Source of the DNA: Nostoc sp. CHAB 5824
GTDB lineage: Bacteria > Cyanobacteriota > Cyanobacteriia > Cyanobacteriales > Nostocaceae
NCBI RefSeq assembly: GCF_020829665.1
Contig: NZ_JAIVFT010000007.1
Coordinates: 279,083 to 343,082, forward strand
Direction of reading: 5' to 3'
Length of the DNA: 64,000 bases
Shown: in pieces, positions 17,404 through 26,416 of the stretch
Layout: each line of letters starts with the position of its first letter
Numbering within the stretch: the first letter of the stretch is position 1
Notes under the pieces: model-generated
The model's database searches: none
Told to the model about the DNA's origin: nothing
Seen by the model: only the letters and a program-made list of their open reading frames with translations
Program-made: the position numbers and the translations under genes

Positions 17404-17734
17404 CATAGAAAACTGACAAGAAACAATTCTTAATATGTTTTACTTTATTTTCGCCTATTTCCCTAGCTAATTATTTCTCTGAGTTTATAAAGATTTGGTT
17501 ACACAACTTGTTTTACCTTATAACTGATATTTTAAATCCTGTTCTGTCCTCGCTAGACCGTAAAAGTAATTATGGGAAATTATTGTATTTACTAGCTATA
17601 TAATTTTTTGACCATTTAGATGTAATTAGTTCATAAAATCTTTATCATATTTATTCATTAATGAGCAGATGATTTTTATATGATTTAATTTAAAAGTCCT
17701 ATAAGTAGTTTAACCATTTTCACATACTTAGTTC

Positions 17735-18517
17735 ATGGAATCTTTATCATTTTTGACAATCAATGACCAAATAATTTCGATTCAGGAAGCAGTAAAGTAC
17801 CTGCAAGCCTCTGGAAAATTGGGGCAGTTCATTGGGGATATTCTCCGCCAGTACGTAATTGAGGAAGAAATCCGAACACGAGACGATGTTGAGATTGGTA
17901 CAGCAAGAACTGAGCAGGCAATTATTGACTTTAGGTTGAAAAACCAACTGATTGACCCCCAAAGTTTTCAAGAATGGTTAAAAGCCAATAACACAGATTA
18001 CGCTACCTTTCACACATCGGTGGCTTTTGGTTACAAGTTAGAAAAGCTAAAAGCTGTAGTGACAGAACCAAAACTCCAAGAATATTTTATTGAACGCAAA
18101 ATTTTTTTGGATCGGGTAGTACTTTCTCGGATCGTTGTTGATAATCAAGAATTGGCAGACGAACTACAAACCCAAATTGAAGAAGGAGGTAGTTTTGAGC
18201 AACTAGCTAAAGAGTATTCACTTTCAGATGACCGAATTGTGAACGGCATGATGGGAATAGTCAGCCGAGGAAGTATGCCAGATATATTACGGGCAGCTAT
18301 TGATGTGGCCAGTCCTGGACAATTGATAGGGCCAATAGAAATCGTTGGCAAAGACTCTCCCCAAGGAGAAGGCCCTTATGGTTTGTTTCGAGTAGAACAA
18401 TTTCTACCAGCGTCTTTAGAAGATACTCAACTAAAGCTTGCACTACAAAATGAGTTATTTGAGAAATGGCTAGCAGAGAAAATTCAAAAACTGACAGTCA
18501 AATTACAAGTGAGTTAA
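17735..18517 (+). CDS. Parvulin-type peptidyl-prolyl isomerase
   Basis: The 260-residue protein has a SurA/PrsA-like helical N-terminal part (residues ~10-110) and a PpiC parvulin domain (residues ~120-235). Visible features include VLSRIVVDNQELADELQTQIEEGGSFEQLAKEYS and a degenerate GMMGIVSRGSMPDILRAAI. There is no signal peptide, so it is probably cytoplasmic and may hold a substrate of the adjoining exporter in an unfolded or correctly isomerised state. Its 3' end overlaps the ABC gene by 52 nt, which implies co-transcription and likely coupling. Start ATG at 17735. Confidence 0.88.
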   Translation: MESLSFLTINDQIISIQEAVKYLQASGKLGQFIGDILRQYVIEEEIRTRDDVEIGTARTEQAIIDFRLKNQLIDPQSFQEWLKANNTDYATFHTSVAFGYKLEKLKAVVTEPKLQEYFIERKIFLDRVVLSRIVVDNQELADELQTQIEEGGSFEQLAKEYSLSDDRIVNGMMGIVSRGSMPDILRAAIDVASPGQLIGPIEIVGKDSPQGEGPYGLFRVEQFLPASLEDTQLKLALQNELFEKWLAEKIQKLTVKLQVS

Positions 18518-21258
18518 ATATTCTGGATAATGAATCTTTACAATTAAAAGTGCTAGCTTCTTTGCTTTGGAATCAGCCACCGCTATGCTGGCTGACTCCC
18601 GAACAACAATCCAAATTACAAAATGAGTCCCAAATCCGTCAGTATCGTCTTGGAGAAAAAATTTGGTCAAACGATGTCGGCGGTTACCAATTCTTAATTG
18701 TAGCTGGGAAAGTCCGCTTGCGAGACGACAGTCGCTACAAGTCGGCAAAGCCGACGCCACTTGCTTCAACCGGGGAAACCCCGGCAACGCAGTGGCTCCC
18801 CAACGCGCTGTCTCAAGAAGGCGTTGGCAAACCAATAGCCGCCCTAGATGTGGGGGATTGGTTTGGTGACTTACAAAAGCTGTCTGCGGATGTTAAAGCT
18901 GTAGCTGCTAGTAAAGAAGTAATAGTAGTGTGTTGGCATACAGCGCTGTGGGCAGAATTTTCTAACCCACAAATTCAGGAATTCTGGCAAGTGTTACCAG
19001 TGAACATGGAGAAAGAGGGAGAGGCATTTTCCTTTCCTTCCACACCTTCACTACCGTCAGTCTCAGAGAAAACTTCCAGCCCCCACAGCCTCCAACCCCA
19101 AAGAGGACTCCCAGCCGCCAATCTGATCATCTCAAATTATCCGTTTGTTGCCAGCTGGAACACTGCTGCTGCCTGTTTAACAATGGTGGCGCAACAGTTA
19201 GAAAATTCTGTACAACTGGAATGGGTGCAGCGCCAACTCAGAGGACAACGCCCAAAACAGGTTGTAGAAGCAGGAGAAAAATTAGGGTTAGTGTTGCGAC
19301 GGTTACAAGTGAGTTGGGGTGAGTTGCGACAGTTGTCATTTCCAGCTTTACTACTGTGGAATTCTGATTCACCCCAAAGTCCATCCTGGGTGGTAGCTTA
19401 TGGAGTTAAAGGCGATCGCTTGATTATCGCTAATCCTCTCAATCCCGATCGCATTTGTGAAAGCTTGCCGCAGCCAATAGTTGAAGCGTCTTGGGATGGA
19501 CGATTGTGGCAAGTAGAACTCATATCCCAGCAAGAAAAATTTAACCTTAGTTGGTTCACTCCAGCAGTTTGGAAGTATAAGGGATTGCTCACAGAAGTAT
19601 TGTTAGCATCTTTTACCTTGCAGCTTTTGGGGTTAACAACACCACTAATTACGCAAGTCGTCATTGATAAAGTGATGGTGCAGGAGAGTTTGCCGACTCT
19701 CGATGTAATGGCGATCGCACTTTTTTGCGTAGCCATATTTGAGTCCATACTTGGCATTCTGCGCCTATTCATTTTTACCCATACAGCTCGTCGTCTGGAT
19801 TTGAGTTTATCAGCACAGCTATTTCGCCATCTGATGCGTCTGCCATTAGCTTATTTTGAGTCGCGGCGCGTCGGAGACACAGTAGCACGAGTCCAGGAAC
19901 TCGAACAAATTCGTCAGTTTCTCACAGGTACAGCATTAACTGTGATTCTAGATAGCATCTTTGCTGTGGTGTACCTGGCATTGATGTTTTACTATAATAT
20001 TCCACTCACCTTTGTCGCCTTAGCAGTACTGCCGCTATTTGCGACTTTGACGATAGTTGCAACACCAATTCTGCGTAACTGGCTCAACGAGACTTTTAAC
20101 CGGAGTGCCGATAGTCAATCGTTTCTAGTAGAGACAATCACAGGAATTCACTCCGTTAAAGCTCATGCAGCCGAACCAGTAGCCCGCGATCGCTGGGAAG
20201 GCTTATTTGCTCGCTTCATTCGCACAGGTTTTAAAGCTTCTACAACCTCCAATATCAGCAGCAATATCGGTGACTTTCTCACCAATTTGTCCACCCTGCT
20301 GATTCTCTGGTTTGGAGCCAAGTTAGTCATTGAACAAAAGCTCACAATCGGTCAACTAGTTGCCTTTCAAATGCTGTCTGGTAGAGTCACAGGCCCACTT
20401 TTGCGCTTAGTACAGTTGTGGCAAACTCTGCAACAAGTACTACTTTCTGTAGATCGCATTGGTGATATTCTCAACGTCTCCCCAGAAGCTGAACTGGGAA
20501 CTGGTCTAGTTTTACCACCTCTGAAAGGTCAAGTCACCTTTGAGCAAGTATTTTTCCGCTACCGGCCGAACTTTGAAGCAATTCTGCGGGGAATTTCTTT
20601 TAGTGCCGAACCAGGGCAATTTGTTGGCATTGTCGGACGTAGCGGTTCTGGTAAAAGTACCTTGTCTAAGCTATTACAACGCCTTTATCAAATTGAATCA
20701 GGACGCATCCTTATTGATGGTTTTGATATTAAAAGTGCCGATTTAGCATCACTGCGGCAACAAATTAGTGTAGTTCTCCAAGAAGACTTTTTATTCAACG
20801 GTTCCATTTTGGAAAATATCACTCTCGGTAGCCCCGACATTAGCGCAGAGCAAGTAGTAGAGGCGGCAAGATTAGCAGTAGCCCACGACTTTATCAGTCA
20901 ATTACCCTACGGTTATGAAACTAATGTTGGCGAACGCGGTACAGCTTTATCTGGCGGACAGAGGCAACGTATTGCCCTAGCAAGGCTGTTTCTTTCCCAA
21001 GCGCCGATTTTAGTTTTGGATGAAGCTACTAGTGCTTTGGATAGTGAAACTGAACAACAAGTACTGCAAAACTTGCAAAAAATTTCCGCTAACCGTACCG
21101 TGTTCCTAATTGCTCATCGCTTTGCTCCCCTCAAACGTGCTGATTTGATTTTGGTGTTGGAGCAAGGCGTGATTGCCGAACGTGGTACTCACTCACAATT
21201 GTTGCAACAAAAGGGTTTGTATTGGTCGCTATATCAACGGCAGCAAGCAAACATTTAG
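18466..21258 (+). CDS. Peptidase-domain ABC exporter with cNMP-binding-like N-terminus and inactive C39 domain
   Basis: The 930-residue protein reads as follows. Residues ~40-170 are a cyclic-nucleotide-binding-like barrel. Residues ~215-350 are a C39-peptidase-like domain. Residues ~365-650 form a six-helix exporter domain. Residues ~680-925 are the nucleotide-binding domain, with Walker A GRSGSGKS near 722-730, LSGGQRQ near 829 and LVLDEATSALD near 852. In the C39 part the motif DCGAAC is replaced by NTAAAC, so the catalytic Cys is Thr233. The domain probably binds but does not cleave cargo, as in HlyB. Residues ~89-122 derive from a genomic repeat. It is probably the ATPase of a type I secretion system with the HlyD at 23637. 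Confidence 0.9.
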   Translation: MASRENSKTDSQITSELNILDNESLQLKVLASLLWNQPPLCWLTPEQQSKLQNESQIRQYRLGEKIWSNDVGGYQFLIVAGKVRLRDDSRYKSAKPTPLASTGETPATQWLPNALSQEGVGKPIAALDVGDWFGDLQKLSADVKAVAASKEVIVVCWHTALWAEFSNPQIQEFWQVLPVNMEKEGEAFSFPSTPSLPSVSEKTSSPHSLQPQRGLPAANLIISNYPFVASWNTAAACLTMVAQQLENSVQLEWVQRQLRGQRPKQVVEAGEKLGLVLRRLQVSWGELRQLSFPALLLWNSDSPQSPSWVVAYGVKGDRLIIANPLNPDRICESLPQPIVEASWDGRLWQVELISQQEKFNLSWFTPAVWKYKGLLTEVLLASFTLQLLGLTTPLITQVVIDKVMVQESLPTLDVMAIALFCVAIFESILGILRLFIFTHTARRLDLSLSAQLFRHLMRLPLAYFESRRVGDTVARVQELEQIRQFLTGTALTVILDSIFAVVYLALMFYYNIPLTFVALAVLPLFATLTIVATPILRNWLNETFNRSADSQSFLVETITGIHSVKAHAAEPVARDRWEGLFARFIRTGFKASTTSNISSNIGDFLTNLSTLLILWFGAKLVIEQKLTIGQLVAFQMLSGRVTGPLLRLVQLWQTLQQVLLSVDRIGDILNVSPEAELGTGLVLPPLKGQVTFEQVFFRYRPNFEAILRGISFSAEPGQFVGIVGRSGSGKSTLSKLLQRLYQIESGRILIDGFDIKSADLASLRQQISVVLQEDFLFNGSILENITLGSPDISAEQVVEAARLAVAHDFISQLPYGYETNVGERGTALSGGQRQRIALARLFLSQAPILVLDEATSALDSETEQQVLQNLQKISANRTVFLIAHRFAPLKRADLILVLEQGVIAERGTHSQLLQQKGLYWSLYQRQQANI
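18727..18828. repeat. Interspersed repeat inserted in the ABC exporter gene
   Basis: About 100 bases with the palindromic repeat pattern GTCGGCAAAGCCGAC, CAACCGGGGAAACCCCGG and CAACGCAGTGGCTC, typical of Nostoc repeats, lie inside the N-terminal domain and are translated in frame. Confidence 0.7.
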
Positions 21259-21335
21259 TAGATTTAACTAATGAAGAAGCTTGTGGCTATATAAAAGATA
21301 AACGTTTGGAAAGCGGCTTGAGGATAGTCTTTGGC

Positions 21336-21367
21336 GAATGGAGCATAACTCCATTCGTCATTTTAAT
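21336..21367 (+). terminator. Terminator after the ABC exporter gene
   Basis: A perfect 8-bp stem (GAATGGAG / CTCCATTC) with loop CATAA is followed by GTCATTTTAATTTT, 77 nt after the stop codon. The remainder of 21259-21716 is AT-rich and shows no gene. Confidence 0.6.
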
Positions 21368-21716
21368 TTTGATGATTTCAATAATTACTCTCGCTCCAGT
21401 CTGAGTAATGTAAATACTTTTATAACCAGCGATCGCAGTAGTTTTAAGAGTAGTAAAAATACTCATAACGTCTGCTCTCAATCTTGCATTAGTCTTCATT
21501 AATACAACACAAATATTTAAGATCCATTTGATAAATTTACTCTTAATAAAAACTGTATTTATCAGAATGTTTTTTGGTAATAAAATTAGCATTTTGTTAT
21601 GAAAATTCATAGTAATTATTGACAATGGGGCTTATTTACACATTGAAATCTTATTGTAAAGATTTTAATGCTTCAAACTGTCGAAAAACAATTGCTATCT
21701 TTGAGAAAAAATACTT

Positions 21717-23453
21717 ATGCTCATTGATGATGTTAATAACAATGTGTTGTCAAATAAACAGCTAAATGTCACTTCAATCTCCTCATTAGATAGCTTTAAT
21801 ACAAAGGATGATTACAGCCTCAACTTTAGCAGCCGTAGTAGCTATAACTCAGCCGATGCTGATGTAAAGTTGCTAAATAATGGTAGCTCCGAAAATAGTA
21901 ATAACGCTACTACTAATGCTTTTAGTACTCAAAATTATAACTCTACCAATGGCTATGGCTTAATTAATGGAGCCGCAGCAGTGGCTAGAGCTATTGGTCA
22001 GAATACCTTTGCTGATGTTCCCGATCTTGGTGGCAATAATTGGGGAGCAGACCTTGTTAAAGCACCAGAAGTTTGGGCACAGGGATACACAGGTAAGGGC
22101 GTTATCGTCGCTGTTGTAGATACTGGAGTTGACTATAACCACGAGGATTTAAGAAATAATATCTGGACGAATGCCAACGAAATTGTAGGTAACAGTATAG
22201 ATGATGATGGCAATGGCTATATTGATGATAATTACGGCTGGAACTTTGCTGATAAAAACAACAACACCCTAGATAACAACGGTCATGGTACTCATGTTTC
22301 CGGCGCGATCGCAGGCGAAAATAATAACTACGGTGTCACTGGTATTGCTTATGATGCCAAGATTATGCCCGTCAAAGTTTTGAATGAATCTGGCTCTGGT
22401 TCCTATAATTCCATATCTAAAGGTATTCGCTACGCTGTGGATAATGGAGCTAATGTGATTAACCTCAGTTTAGGAGGCACATCTTCCAATCGTACTTTAG
22501 AGTCAGCCATTGACTATGCCAGCAGCAAAGGAGTGATTGTCGTCATGGCAGCAGGTAATGACGGTGACTCATCACCAGACTATCCCGCCCGCTATGCATA
22601 TAAGTCGGGAATTGCCGTTGGCGCAGTGGATAAGAATAATAATATGCCCGACTTCTCAAACCGCTCTGGAACGGATGAAATCGCTTACGTCACAGCCCCA
22701 GGAGTTAAGGTGTATTCCTCAGTTCCAAATAATCAGTATGCTACTTATAGCGGCACGTCTATGGCTACTCCCCACGTTGCTGGTGTAGTTGCTCTGATGC
22801 TTAGTACTAACTCTAGCCTGACTGATGCTCAAGTCCGTCAGATTGTCACAGAAACAACAGGAAATAGTACACAAACTACAAGCTCTAATTTTAATCTTTC
22901 TAATGTCAGTTCTTTAGCCACTCAGGTGATTGCAGACACAACAATAAATAATACATATACAAACTCTAGTTTTAATAGTTCCAATTTTGGTTCTCTGGCG
23001 AGTCAGGTGATGTCTAACGACAACCTGTTACGCATCGGCGCACAAACAGCAAATTATCTGACACCAGAGACAATTTCTAGTTTTAATAGTTATGATGTCG
23101 GTTCTCTAATAGCTCAGGGAATTACAGAAACAGCAAATTATCTAACACCAGAGACTATTGCTAGTTTTAATAATTCCGATGTCGGTTCTCTAATAGATCA
23201 GGCGATGTCTAACGACAAGCTGCTAGGCATCTACGCAGAAACGACAAAATATCTGACACCAACCGAAAGTAATAACGGATTAGCCAATCCAGAATTATGG
23301 CCGCAATTCCAAAACTATGAAAAGATTCTGGGCAGCATCAATGTGGATAACAATGATGATAATAAAGATAAAAATAATCTTGACTTTGGCAAATTAGTAG
23401 AGGAAATGCAAAAACAAATGGATCAGTATAGAAAATTCTTGGGTATCGCTTGA
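21717..23453 (+). CDS. Subtilisin-like serine protease (S8) with C-terminal repeats
   Basis: The 578-residue protein has a Ser/Asn-rich N-terminal region (1-75) with no classical signal peptide. An S8 catalytic domain follows (~110-380) with Asp135 (VVDTGVD), His190 (NGHGTHVSG), Asn281 (AAGND) and Ser348 (GTSMATPHVAG). An Asp-rich loop, DDDGNGYIDD (162-171), resembles a calcium site. Residues ~391-517 carry three to four degenerate repeats built from SFN..D/N.GSL..Q, MSNDxLL and YLTPET. A charged C-terminus (KLVEEMQKQMDQYRKFLGIA) closes the protein. Lack of a signal peptide next to an ABC exporter and HlyD suggests it may be type I secreted; that is inference. Start ATG at 21717. Confidence 0.9.
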   Translation: MLIDDVNNNVLSNKQLNVTSISSLDSFNTKDDYSLNFSSRSSYNSADADVKLLNNGSSENSNNATTNAFSTQNYNSTNGYGLINGAAAVARAIGQNTFADVPDLGGNNWGADLVKAPEVWAQGYTGKGVIVAVVDTGVDYNHEDLRNNIWTNANEIVGNSIDDDGNGYIDDNYGWNFADKNNNTLDNNGHGTHVSGAIAGENNNYGVTGIAYDAKIMPVKVLNESGSGSYNSISKGIRYAVDNGANVINLSLGGTSSNRTLESAIDYASSKGVIVVMAAGNDGDSSPDYPARYAYKSGIAVGAVDKNNNMPDFSNRSGTDEIAYVTAPGVKVYSSVPNNQYATYSGTSMATPHVAGVVALMLSTNSSLTDAQVRQIVTETTGNSTQTTSSNFNLSNVSSLATQVIADTTINNTYTNSSFNSSNFGSLASQVMSNDNLLRIGAQTANYLTPETISSFNSYDVGSLIAQGITETANYLTPETIASFNNSDVGSLIDQAMSNDKLLGIYAETTKYLTPTESNNGLANPELWPQFQNYEKILGSINVDNNDDNKDKNNLDFGKLVEEMQKQMDQYRKFLGIA

Positions 23454-23488
23454 AAATTATAGCAATTTGCAGTTGAGTTTAATACTGC

Positions 23489-23563
23489 TTGGTTGAAGAA
23501 AATCAACCAACCCGCTCATATATCGTGAATCAATGTAGGGGTTTAGCAATGCTAAACCCTTAC
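23489..23563 (+). terminator. Two terminator-like hairpins between subtilase and HlyD genes
   Basis: Stem TTGGTTGA / TCAACCAA (23489-23510) is followed by a stronger 13-bp stem, GTAGGGGTTTAGC / GCTAAACCCTTAC (23536-23563, one mismatch), and then GTTTTAG. They separate two convergent genes and could serve either strand. Confidence 0.55.
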
Positions 23564-23636
23564 GTTTTAGGTGTGGTTTGTGGAATGTGTAGACGTAGCT
23601 TTTGAAATAGCTATAAAAACAGGAGAAGCTACAAAG

Positions 23637-25118
23637 CTACCTAACGGAAAATGCCTCATTGAACCGCCGTGTTACAGGCTCAGTGATGAACGTCAAAATT
23701 GACTTTTTACGAGTGACAATTTCACCTGTAGCAGCCATCCCTGGTGTAAATTCTACTTCTTGACCCCGCACGTTCGCTGAGTGTTTATTGAGCTTAATTC
23801 TGGTGGGAAAAACTAAGCCTAATTCTTTATCAACAATTGCATTCGGACTAACTTGAATGACTTCGCCATTCACAACACCAAATTCCTGGAATGGGAAAGT
23901 AGCCATTTTAACTTTTGCTTTCATCCCTTGGCGAATAAACCCAATATCGCGGTTGAGAACTTTCACCTCTAAGAGCATTTCTTCCCCTTCCGGCAAAATT
24001 GAGAGCAATTCTTCACCTGATTGCACTGGTCCCTTGGTGGCTTTAACTCTGTAAATTGTACCGGCAACAGGAGCCTCAATCGTTTCTAAAGCTTGCTGCT
24101 TCCTCGCTTGCTCTAATTGGCCTTGAACAGTTGTCAGTTCTTCTTTACGCTTATTGAACTGGGTCAAAACTTCACTTTGGCGTTCTGATGCTACACGCTG
24201 GGCCTGACTGCGTGCAGCATTATAAGCTTGTTCTGCTTGACGAATTTCTTGGACTTGAGCAGCAATATCTCTTTCTAATGATGTGACTCTATCTTGAGCC
24301 TCTGTGATTTTATTCTGGACGTTAATCACTTCATCTTGTGCTTTAGTGATTTCTGTCTGTGCACGGGTTAATCTTTCTTGGGCATCCAAGTAATCGACAC
24401 GAGGTACAGCGCCAGGAGTAACTAGGGTGCGTAAGCTTTTTTCCCTTTGTTCGGCAAGTGCCAAATTACTTTCAATTTTAATTCGGATGCTATTTGTGTT
24501 GGCAAGGTTGGTTTTGGCATTCGCAACGCTGCTTTTGGCATTAACTAAGTTGTCTTGCAACCGAGTCAAGCGGACTTTGGCTTGATCTATGAGTGCTATT
24601 TGGCGATTTGCTTCTGCTTCTGCTCCTGCTTGACGAGCTTGGAAGTCTTGTAGGCGAGAGTTTAAAAGTTCATCTTGCAGTTTTGTCCCAGTAGTTTTGC
24701 CTCCGGTGCGTTCTGCATCCAAACGTTGCAAATCGTCCTGAATCAATCTAGTAGATTTGGCTAGGCGGGAAACATCGGTTATTTGCAAGTCTGGATCTTT
24801 TTGAATGAGAATTTGACCTTTAGTAACGCGATCGCCTTCTTGCACTTTAACAGCAACAATTGACCCCCCACCCAAGGATGTCACCGGTCTTACCTGTGTA
24901 GAAGCAATTAATTCTCCTGGTGCTGTTGCTACTTCATCTATTTGCGAGAAGTACGCCCAGGCGATCGCCCCAAATACGATGGCGCTGATCGTTCCCGCTA
25001 ATAATCTAGTGTACAGGGGTGGCAATTCCTGTACCGCCTTCCCCAATTCATAGGTGAGTTGTTCCTCTGGTTGGGCGAATCGCTCTTTTGTCTGACGTGC
25101 TTGAGCAGCATTTACCAT
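23637..25118 (-). CDS. HlyD-family membrane fusion protein
   Basis: The periplasmic adaptor of a type I secretion system links the inner-membrane ABC exporter to a TolC-like outer-membrane channel. In the ~493-residue product there is one membrane helix (residues ~40-65, LLAGTISAIVFGAIAWAYF). A biotinyl-lipoyl half-motif follows (GELIASTQVRPVTSLGGGSIVAVKVQEGDRVTKGQILIQKDPD), then a long coiled-coil hairpin (~100-345). The second lipoyl half is IEAPVAGTIYRVKATKGPVQSGEELLSI. The frame is open to an ATG at 25145, but those first nine codons are GACAAAGGACAAAG-type repeat, so ATG 25118 (MVNAAQARQ) is preferred. It faces the exporter and subtilase genes and is likely their partner. Confidence 0.9.
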   Translation of the reverse strand: MVNAAQARQTKERFAQPEEQLTYELGKAVQELPPLYTRLLAGTISAIVFGAIAWAYFSQIDEVATAPGELIASTQVRPVTSLGGGSIVAVKVQEGDRVTKGQILIQKDPDLQITDVSRLAKSTRLIQDDLQRLDAERTGGKTTGTKLQDELLNSRLQDFQARQAGAEAEANRQIALIDQAKVRLTRLQDNLVNAKSSVANAKTNLANTNSIRIKIESNLALAEQREKSLRTLVTPGAVPRVDYLDAQERLTRAQTEITKAQDEVINVQNKITEAQDRVTSLERDIAAQVQEIRQAEQAYNAARSQAQRVASERQSEVLTQFNKRKEELTTVQGQLEQARKQQALETIEAPVAGTIYRVKATKGPVQSGEELLSILPEGEEMLLEVKVLNRDIGFIRQGMKAKVKMATFPFQEFGVVNGEVIQVSPNAIVDKELGLVFPTRIKLNKHSANVRGQEVEFTPGMAATGEIVTRKKSILTFITEPVTRRFNEAFSVR

Positions 25119-25202
25119 ATAGTTTTGTCCTTTGTCCTTTGTCATTAGTCATTTGTCCTTTGTTATTCACTAATGACAAATGACTAATGACTAATGACTT
25201 GT
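25119..25202. repeat. Short tandem repeats and hairpin (TCATTAGTCATT family)
   Basis: Runs of GTCATTTGTCCTTTG and TAATGACTAATGACT form a long imperfect palindrome between the SDR and HlyD genes. Related copies lie at 30551-30617 and 34797-34898. Confidence 0.7.
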
Positions 25203-25209
25203 ATTTAAT

Positions 25210-26085
25210 TCAAACTGCTAGATAGCGCCGCAAAAAACTTTCTAATGTCTCCAACTGCAAGTTATAAATCGCCTCCAAATTGGCAATTTCATCTTTTGTA
25301 CAGAAAAATTCATTTGCTAGCAATGTGCGATAAGTTCCCAAAGCTTTTTGAATTTGGGGATTGATTAAACCCAATGCACTCTGTAACCCATCAATGGCAA
25401 ATAGTGGTGAGTTAATTATTACTGGCTGTTTATTGAAGATCCGACCAAAAATTCGGGGAATATCTTCTCTTAATAAAATCTCCGGCCCTCCCACAGGTAA
25501 AATCTGGTTGCGAGCGCCTTCAACTGTTACAGAATCCACTATTATCCTTGCTAAATCATCGGTACTGACAATTGAAGTACGGTTTTTGCGATCGCCAATT
25601 AGCAGATACAATCCCGTCTCCCGAAATTGTTCTACTAGTGGCAGCAAGTTAGATGCTAATCCAGATGGGCGTAAAATAGTGTAATTTAAGCCACTAGCTG
25701 ACAAATATCGCTCTACTGCTCGTTTAGCTTTAAATACAGGAGCGTCTTCATATCCGCGATCGGCTCCCAGTACAGAAATGAAGACAAAATGCTCTACACC
25801 ATTGGCTTTTGCTTGGTCAATGAGTTCAATATTGGCGCGGTAGTCTAAAGATAGGGCATCGCTATCAGAACCGTGAGCGCTGATAATATACTTGACACCT
25901 CGACTAGCTTTCTGGATATCTTTTTCTTCTAGCAAGTCACCGATAAAGATTTCTGCACCCCGGTGTTCTAACTCGCTGTAGCGCGATGTCAGGCGGACAA
26001 ATGCCCGCACAGACTGTTCTCGTCGCCGTAGGAGTCGCACAACTCTGCGACCAATTCCTCCTGTTGCTCCAGTTATTAGAAACAT
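25210..26085 (-). CDS. NmrA/atypical SDR-type NAD(P)-binding protein
   Basis: The 291-residue protein opens with the Rossmann motif ITGATGGIGRRVVRLL (residues 4-19). It continues with FIGDLLEEKDIQKA, VEHFVFISVLGAD, AVERYLSASGLNYTILRPSGL and a substrate part with ILPVGGPEILLREDIPRIF. This matches atypical extended SDR/NmrA-like proteins, such as the Ycf39/HCF173 group of phototrophs. It has no clear catalytic YxxxK, so it may act as a redox sensor or chaperone-like protein and not a dehydrogenase. It is not linked to any pathway by its neighbours. Start ATG at 26085. Confidence 0.82.
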   Translation of the reverse strand: MFLITGATGGIGRRVVRLLRRREQSVRAFVRLTSRYSELEHRGAEIFIGDLLEEKDIQKASRGVKYIISAHGSDSDALSLDYRANIELIDQAKANGVEHFVFISVLGADRGYEDAPVFKAKRAVERYLSASGLNYTILRPSGLASNLLPLVEQFRETGLYLLIGDRKNRTSIVSTDDLARIIVDSVTVEGARNQILPVGGPEILLREDIPRIFGRIFNKQPVIINSPLFAIDGLQSALGLINPQIQKALGTYRTLLANEFFCTKDEIANLEAIYNLQLETLESFLRRYLAV

Positions 26086-26138
26086 ATAAATACCTAAATT
26101 GAATAGTTACAGGGTTTATACTTCTCGAAATGCTCGAT

Positions 26139-26244
26139 ATATAGCGGTTCTCGTTTACGTGAGTACACCCGTAGGGGCACGGCATGCCGTGCCCCTACAC
26201 CTTGCGATAAATGTTGTATCGCATCTGAATGGCAACCGCTATAT
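26139..26244. mobile_element. Palindromic mini-element (TATAGCGGTT type), copy 1
   Basis: A 106-bp element has terminal inverted repeats ATATAGCGGTT / AACCGCTATAT. Its centre holds a perfect 28-bp palindrome with arm GTAGGGGCACGGCA. A near-identical copy is at 50565-50670 and a divergent one at 57406-57500. It has no coding capacity, as in a MITE. The rest of 26245-26416 shows nothing else. Confidence 0.8.
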
Positions 26245-26416
26245 GCTCAAAATCCGATGAGCAATACTTAAACAGAGATATGAGCATATTTTTATACTTT
26301 GTTACCATGCTCAAGATATTCTCATGCCAATAAGTCACACCTTATTCATTTTAATACTCTAAAAATTATCCCCCATATCTTTAGTAGATGCAGGGGATAG
26401 GGTAATGGGATTAGTT

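Noticed and set aside
21287..21625. Minus-strand 112-codon frame between the exporter and subtilase genes
   Set aside because: Sequence is very AT-rich, amino-acid use is skewed to Ile/Lys/Thr, it overlaps the exporter terminator hairpin, and no ribosome site is seen.
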